Below the pieces are notes generated by a model. That model was given only the letters and a program-made list of their open reading frames with translations. It was not told the origin of the DNA and made no database searches. This document shows positions 60,184-64,000 of a DNA stretch of 64,000 bases, piece by piece. The stretch's first letter is position 1. Each line of letters opens with the position of its first letter. The DNA is from Spiractinospora alimapuensis (GTDB lineage Bacteria > Actinomycetota > Actinomycetes > Streptosporangiales > Streptosporangiaceae). Location of the stretch: positions 3,930,010 to 3,994,009 of the forward strand of contig NZ_CP072467.1 in NCBI RefSeq assembly GCF_018437505.1. The letters run 5' to 3'. Both the position numbers and the translations under genes were made by a program.

Positions 60184-63030
60184 CTATGCCGAGGAATCGT
60201 TCGGGGAGTCGGTGTCGCTCGTCAGCTCGGCGCGGATCTCGTCCGCGTCCTGCCGGACCCGCGGATCCTCGGGGGCGTCCCCCAGCGCACGCTGGATCGC
60301 GTCCTCGGCGTCGGTGGGACGCCCGAGTCCACGGGACAAGATTCGGGCGGCCATGAGTTCGCTGTGCGCCGCCGGAAGGTTGGCGTCGAGTTCGCGAAAG
60401 CGCTTCGCCGCTTCGTGGGAGTACTCGGTTGCCGCCTCGAGTTCTCCGAGGTTGGCGTAAATCGTGGCGGCCGTCCGTAGCCGTTGGGCCGTGAGTTCTG
60501 TACTGGTCCGCGACTCGTCGTCGCTCTCGGTGGGAAGGGAGTCGGTCATCTCCCGCGCCTGGTCCAGCACAGTGAGGGCGGTGTCGTTGTCCCCGGAGTA
60601 ATGCGACGCGGAGGCTCGCTGGATGAGACACGGAATCGCCTGGTCCGCCAAGTCCGCCGTGGTGTAGGCGTCCGCCGCCAACTGGAACCTCTCCGCCGCT
60701 GGGGCGTCGGCGTCCGCGCGGTAGAGAATCCGGGCCGCCATGGTCTGGATCACGCCGGTCCGGGCAGGGGCATGCGGGATCTCCAACATCTCGTCGAGTC
60801 GGCGGAGCGCGTCGGCTGGCCTGCCCAGCGCCTCGTGGGCTGTGGCGAGCAACCAGCGGCCCGCGAGGCGGTTCTCGACCTCACCATCCGTTCGGTCGGC
60901 CGCGACGACGACCTCCTCCGCGGTCTCCGCCGTCTCCAACCACCGCCCCGTCCGCGCGTAGGCGTCCGCCAGCAGTCGTCGGTTCGCCTCGGCCATGGGA
61001 CTACCTAGGGCGGTGAACATCGCGACGCCTTCCACGAGTTCGGGAATCGCCTCGTCGAACTGGCCGGTCGAGAGCAGGAGTTCGCCGCGGAGGGATCGGG
61101 CGGTGGCCGCGAGTCGGGTTCCCGGACCGGCGAGGGTCGCCGCCTGGAGGAGGTCGTCCAGCCCTCGCTCCATGTCGCCGGCCTGATGCCGGAACTGGCC
61201 GAGGCGGAAGAGAGCGTCGGCCTCTACCAAGGGGGCGCCCAGACGCCTCGCCCGCTCGTGGGTGCGTTCGACGAGGTCCAGCCCCGCGGTGAGATCGCCG
61301 GCTCGGACGGTCAGCGACGCACGGTCGCCCAACGCGAGTACCTGGAGCACGTCGGTGCGCGCGGCGTCGTCGCCCCGTGTGAGCGCCTTCTCCGCCTGGT
61401 TCACGGCGTCCAAGGCCGCCTCGAACTCCCCATCGGTCTCGCGGTAGTCGGCGAGGGTGAGCAGGGCGCGCGCCTCGTCATAGGGGGCGTCCGAGGCTCG
61501 GAGGAACTCCAGGGTGTCCTCCAGTATCGCTCGCCCCGCCTCGCGGTGCTCCTCGACGCCCAACATGGCGCTCGCCAGGGAGACGCGACAGGCGCGAGCC
61601 CGACGCTGTTCCCCCAGTCGGTCGAGGGTCTCGACCGCCCCTTGAAGGAGCTCGATCCGGCTCACCGTGTCCCTGTCACTCGCGCACCGGACCACGTCGC
61701 GCCGCGCCGCGAAGAGTTCATCGGTTTCGGGCTGGAGAGCGTCGAGGTGCGCCAGGAGGAGGGGGAGACGGGAGAAGTCGTAGAGCTGGGCCGCACGCTC
61801 CGCCTCGGCCAGCGTCTCCTCCGCCGACTCCGGGAGGGAGGGCGGCTGGGACTCATCCGGACGAGCGGACTCCTCCTCACGGATTCGGCGTGTGCGCAGC
61901 GCGACGCTGTTGAGTGGGAGTGAGTCGAGCAGCGGCTGGGCGTCCAGGCGGGCCCGCGTCCACTCGGTCGTGGCGGTGATCCCGTTGAGCTCGTCCACGT
62001 CGCGGGCGAACCGGAGACTGTCGGCGACGTAGTGCGCGTGGAGCTCGGTGAAGGTCCAGCTTCCCGTCTCTCGGTGCTCTGGGTCCGGGTTCAGGCTGAA
62101 CGTCTCCTCACCGCGCCCGAGGTCGACCATGCGCCGGCACACCAGGGCCATGGCGCACGCCATGCGGAGCTCGTCGTAGTTGGCGCTCGGAAGTCCGTCC
62201 TCGATGAGCCGGCCCATGATCTGCAGACCGCGTTCGTCATTGCCCGTCAAGACGCAGAACTCCATGTTGCGCGCCATGTCGGGCTCGATGCCGTTGCTCT
62301 GCCAGGACTGGCGGTGGATCTCCACCGCCTCCTCCAGGCGACCCAGCCGCACGAGTGGCAGCAGCAGGCAGGCCAGTCGACCGCGGGGGTCAACCTCGCC
62401 GTCCCCCGAGCGGATCGGGACCTGTCCGCTCAGAAGCGGTTCGGCCGCGTCGACGGCGTCCTGGTCCCTCTCGAGTTCGGCCAGGTAGACCACCATGTCC
62501 AGGACCGTGGCGCTGTGGTTCACGTAGGGCGGCGGGTCGAGGGGCCTCAGCCGGCCGAGCGCGGCGTCGGCCGCGACCGTGTCGCCGGCCCGGGACTCCA
62601 GTTGCAGGCGGACCAGTTCGATGGTGTGGAGATCGTCGCGGTCGGGCCGCGCGCGGGTCTCCATGTCGTCGAGGATTCCCCGGAGCCGATCCATGGGGAA
62701 GGTGGGGGCGTCCTTCATCGCGATGCCGACCAGGCCCAGGCCGGCCCAGAAGTCGTCCAGGCGCTCGTTCGTGAACAGCTCCGGACGCTGGTCGTAGATG
62801 GTGAGACACCGCGCGAACGCCGTGATCACCTCGTCCACCGACTCCTTGCGGGCGATGGGGACACCCAGGGTGTAGACGAGTTCGAGCCGGATGTCGAGAA
62901 GTGGTTCCACGAGCTCCGCGGACTCGGCCTCCTCGGCGAGTTCCCGGATCGTCGCGGCGCGGACGGTTCCCGGAGGAAGCCGCCGGGCGTCGGCCAGCCG
63001 TTGGTACAGCTCGGCTTGGGTCGTGTGCAT
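60184..63030 (-). CDS. 948-residue TPR protein, partner of Hsp90
   Basis: The whole protein is built of helical repeats of tetratricopeptide type, for example LTLADYRETDGEFEAALDAV, ALFRLGQFRHQAGDMERGLD, ALGRPADALRRLDEMLEIPH and TIYANLGELEAATEYSHEAA. There is no catalytic or membrane domain; the C-terminus is acidic. TPR arrays are protein-binding scaffolds. The next gene upstream, 133 bp away, is an Hsp90 family member, and this Hsp90/large-TPR pair recurs in Streptomyces and relatives. A cochaperone role, by analogy with eukaryotic Hsp90-TPR partners, is an attractive but untested inference. Confidence 0.85.
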   Translation of the reverse strand: MHTTQAELYQRLADARRLPPGTVRAATIRELAEEAESAELVEPLLDIRLELVYTLGVPIARKESVDEVITAFARCLTIYDQRPELFTNERLDDFWAGLGLVGIAMKDAPTFPMDRLRGILDDMETRARPDRDDLHTIELVRLQLESRAGDTVAADAALGRLRPLDPPPYVNHSATVLDMVVYLAELERDQDAVDAAEPLLSGQVPIRSGDGEVDPRGRLACLLLPLVRLGRLEEAVEIHRQSWQSNGIEPDMARNMEFCVLTGNDERGLQIMGRLIEDGLPSANYDELRMACAMALVCRRMVDLGRGEETFSLNPDPEHRETGSWTFTELHAHYVADSLRFARDVDELNGITATTEWTRARLDAQPLLDSLPLNSVALRTRRIREEESARPDESQPPSLPESAEETLAEAERAAQLYDFSRLPLLLAHLDALQPETDELFAARRDVVRCASDRDTVSRIELLQGAVETLDRLGEQRRARACRVSLASAMLGVEEHREAGRAILEDTLEFLRASDAPYDEARALLTLADYRETDGEFEAALDAVNQAEKALTRGDDAARTDVLQVLALGDRASLTVRAGDLTAGLDLVERTHERARRLGAPLVEADALFRLGQFRHQAGDMERGLDDLLQAATLAGPGTRLAATARSLRGELLLSTGQFDEAIPELVEGVAMFTALGSPMAEANRRLLADAYARTGRWLETAETAEEVVVAADRTDGEVENRLAGRWLLATAHEALGRPADALRRLDEMLEIPHAPARTGVIQTMAARILYRADADAPAAERFQLAADAYTTADLADQAIPCLIQRASASHYSGDNDTALTVLDQAREMTDSLPTESDDESRTSTELTAQRLRTAATIYANLGELEAATEYSHEAAKRFRELDANLPAAHSELMAARILSRGLGRPTDAEDAIQRALGDAPEDPRVRQDADEIRAELTSDTDSPNDSSA

Positions 63031-63163
63031 GGGGGAAGCCCTTCGGGGTTGGGGAGTGGCGACGACTCCGGTGAGCCGAGTTCGGAAGAAGGCGGGCGCA
63101 CGGAGGCGTCCGGGGACCTGGGAGGGCGCCGGACGACCGCGACGCGGACTGTGACTGGACCCG

Positions 63164-64000
63164 TCAGCGGTGCAGCGCGTAGTCCAGTAGGGACAGGAAG
63201 GAGCGGTTCGTCGACGCGGTGTCCGCCGGCGTCATGGGGTGGCGCCCCGCCAACAGGGCCTGGCTGTACAACGCCTCCGCGCCCGCCTCGGCGAGTTCGG
63301 CGTCGTCGATCGTCACCAGCCGGCGAACTGTCGGGTTGCGGTAGTTGAACACCAGCACCGGTCGGGCCTCCGCCGGGGCAGCGTCCATGGAGCCGAGGAG
63401 GTCCGCCCACGCGCCCTTGGCCTCCCGCGCCGCGACGGTCCGGTCGGTGTGCGCCCGCCACGCGTCGCTCTTCAGGTAGAGGGAGGGAAGGCTCGGCGGA
63501 TCGAACGCACGCACGTCGGGCACGCACCCGAGAGCTTCCAGTGCCGGACCCGCCGCCGCGCAGAAGCGGGACACCGCGGCGTCGCTCGCTGGGTCCACGG
63601 GGTCGAACCGGGTGGCCAGCACCGTCGGGTCCAGCTGTTCGACCCGCAGGGACGGATCCAAGCGAGGGAGGCGTTCCAGTAGTTCGCTGACGAGGCTGTA
63701 CCCGCCGTTGACCAGCCCGACCCCCTGAGCGGCGGCGACCGCGGAGAACCGGCGGAACTCGTCCACCGTGGTGGTGTGGACGATGCGGCCATGGCGACGA
63801 CGAAACTCCGTCATCGTCATCCAACCGTCACTGGTCTCCTGCTCCAGCCACTGGTCGACGAGGCGCAGCATGTCGTCGTCGTGCAGGGCGAGGGACTGCA
63901 CGCCACGCCCGTGGACCCGGAGGAACTCCGAGAGCCGCGTCGGCGACGTGGTCGCCAGCCCGGTCATCCAGTCCTTGAGCTGTGTCCCCAGCGCCTCCCG
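63164..64000 (-). CDS. Hsp90 family protein, C-terminal part (cut by window edge)
   Basis: The frame is open to the right edge; 278 residues are visible, starting REALGTQLKDW before TGLATTSPTRLSEFLRVHGR. Recognisable Hsp90 middle/C-terminal features are LALHDDDMLRLVDQWLEQET, VHTTTVDEFRRFSAVAAAQG and NYRNPTVRRLVTIDD, with the dimerisation helix AGAEALYSQALLAGRHPMTP. The N-terminal ATPase (GHKL) domain lies outside the window. It belongs to the actinobacterial HtpG-like subgroup that is often paired with a large TPR protein, here the next gene downstream. Confidence 0.82.
   Translation of the reverse strand, partial: REALGTQLKDWMTGLATTSPTRLSEFLRVHGRGVQSLALHDDDMLRLVDQWLEQETSDGWMTMTEFRRRHGRIVHTTTVDEFRRFSAVAAAQGVGLVNGGYSLVSELLERLPRLDPSLRVEQLDPTVLATRFDPVDPASDAAVSRFCAAAGPALEALGCVPDVRAFDPPSLPSLYLKSDAWRAHTDRTVAAREAKGAWADLLGSMDAAPAEARPVLVFNYRNPTVRRLVTIDDAELAEAGAEALYSQALLAGRHPMTPADTASTNRSFLSLLDYALHR

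Overview
The window is a 64 kb piece of a high-GC actinobacterial chromosome. GTG and TTG starts are frequent and third codon positions are strongly GC. The block carD - ispF - cysS - rlmB - tRNA-Thr(TGT) is a classic actinobacterial core arrangement. The Tat-secreted DyP peroxidase next to a PCu(A)C copper chaperone and CopC recalls the Streptomyces dtpA copper region. A member of the Nocardiopsaceae or Streptosporangiales is my best guess; this is inference from gene content, not from a marker phylogeny.

Layout. 0-6.6 kb: core genes (CarD, IspF, a membrane protein with a long disordered tail, CysS, RlmB, tRNA-Thr). 6.8-15.5 kb: a mosaic of small regulatory and stress genes. It includes a TetR/DUF4267 pair with two matching operators, a second TetR, a stand-alone LigD-type 3'-phosphoesterase, a flavoprotein, an AraC/VOC pair and a SigC-like ECF sigma factor. 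15.6-18.5 kb: an IS481 remnant and the copC - ecuC - dtpA-like copper operon. 18.6-23.6 kb: an Asp/Glu racemase, a LysE exporter, and a U32-like protein facing a GntP permease, with an IclR regulator. 23.6-25.1 kb: 1.5 kb with no supported gene but a duplicated 44-bp element.

25.1-38.9 kb is the most interesting part: a sugar-acid catabolic island. A TRAP importer (DctP, DctQM), an IlvD/Edd dehydratase, an SDR dehydrogenase and an FAH-family hydrolase together make a plausible non-phosphorylating route for a 6-deoxy-hexonate (L-fuconate or L-rhamnonate type) that ends in pyruvate plus lactate. The adjacent lutABC genes would oxidise that lactate. A palindrome GTTCAnnATnnTGAAC lies in front of dctP/iclR and between dctQ and lutA, with weaker copies nearby, which suggests one IclR protein controls import, breakdown and lactate use. 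Next comes a GntR-controlled divergon of L-fuconate dehydratase and a KdaD/XylX-like FAH enzyme, with two identical operators 63 bp apart.

38.9-51.2 kb: a styrene-monooxygenase-like flavoprotein, then a LacI-controlled operon (Gfo/Idh oxidoreductase, complete Opp/Dpp-type ABC importer, PmoA-like protein, cupin) with a perfect GAAAGCGCTTTC operator. 51.2-60.1 kb: a BCCT osmolyte transporter behind a structured 5' leader, a secreted endonuclease/phosphatase, and a GntR/Cache-regulated pair of an aldonolactone-oxidase-like flavoenzyme and an EutH-like permease. 60.2-64 kb: a 948-residue TPR protein next to an Hsp90-family gene cut by the window edge.

Three genes (DUF4232 lipoprotein-like, flavoprotein, lutB) carry frameshifts. 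All can be explained by missing Gs in short G runs, so sequencing error must be excluded before calling them pseudogenes. I see no rRNA, CRISPR array, prophage or intact insertion sequence.
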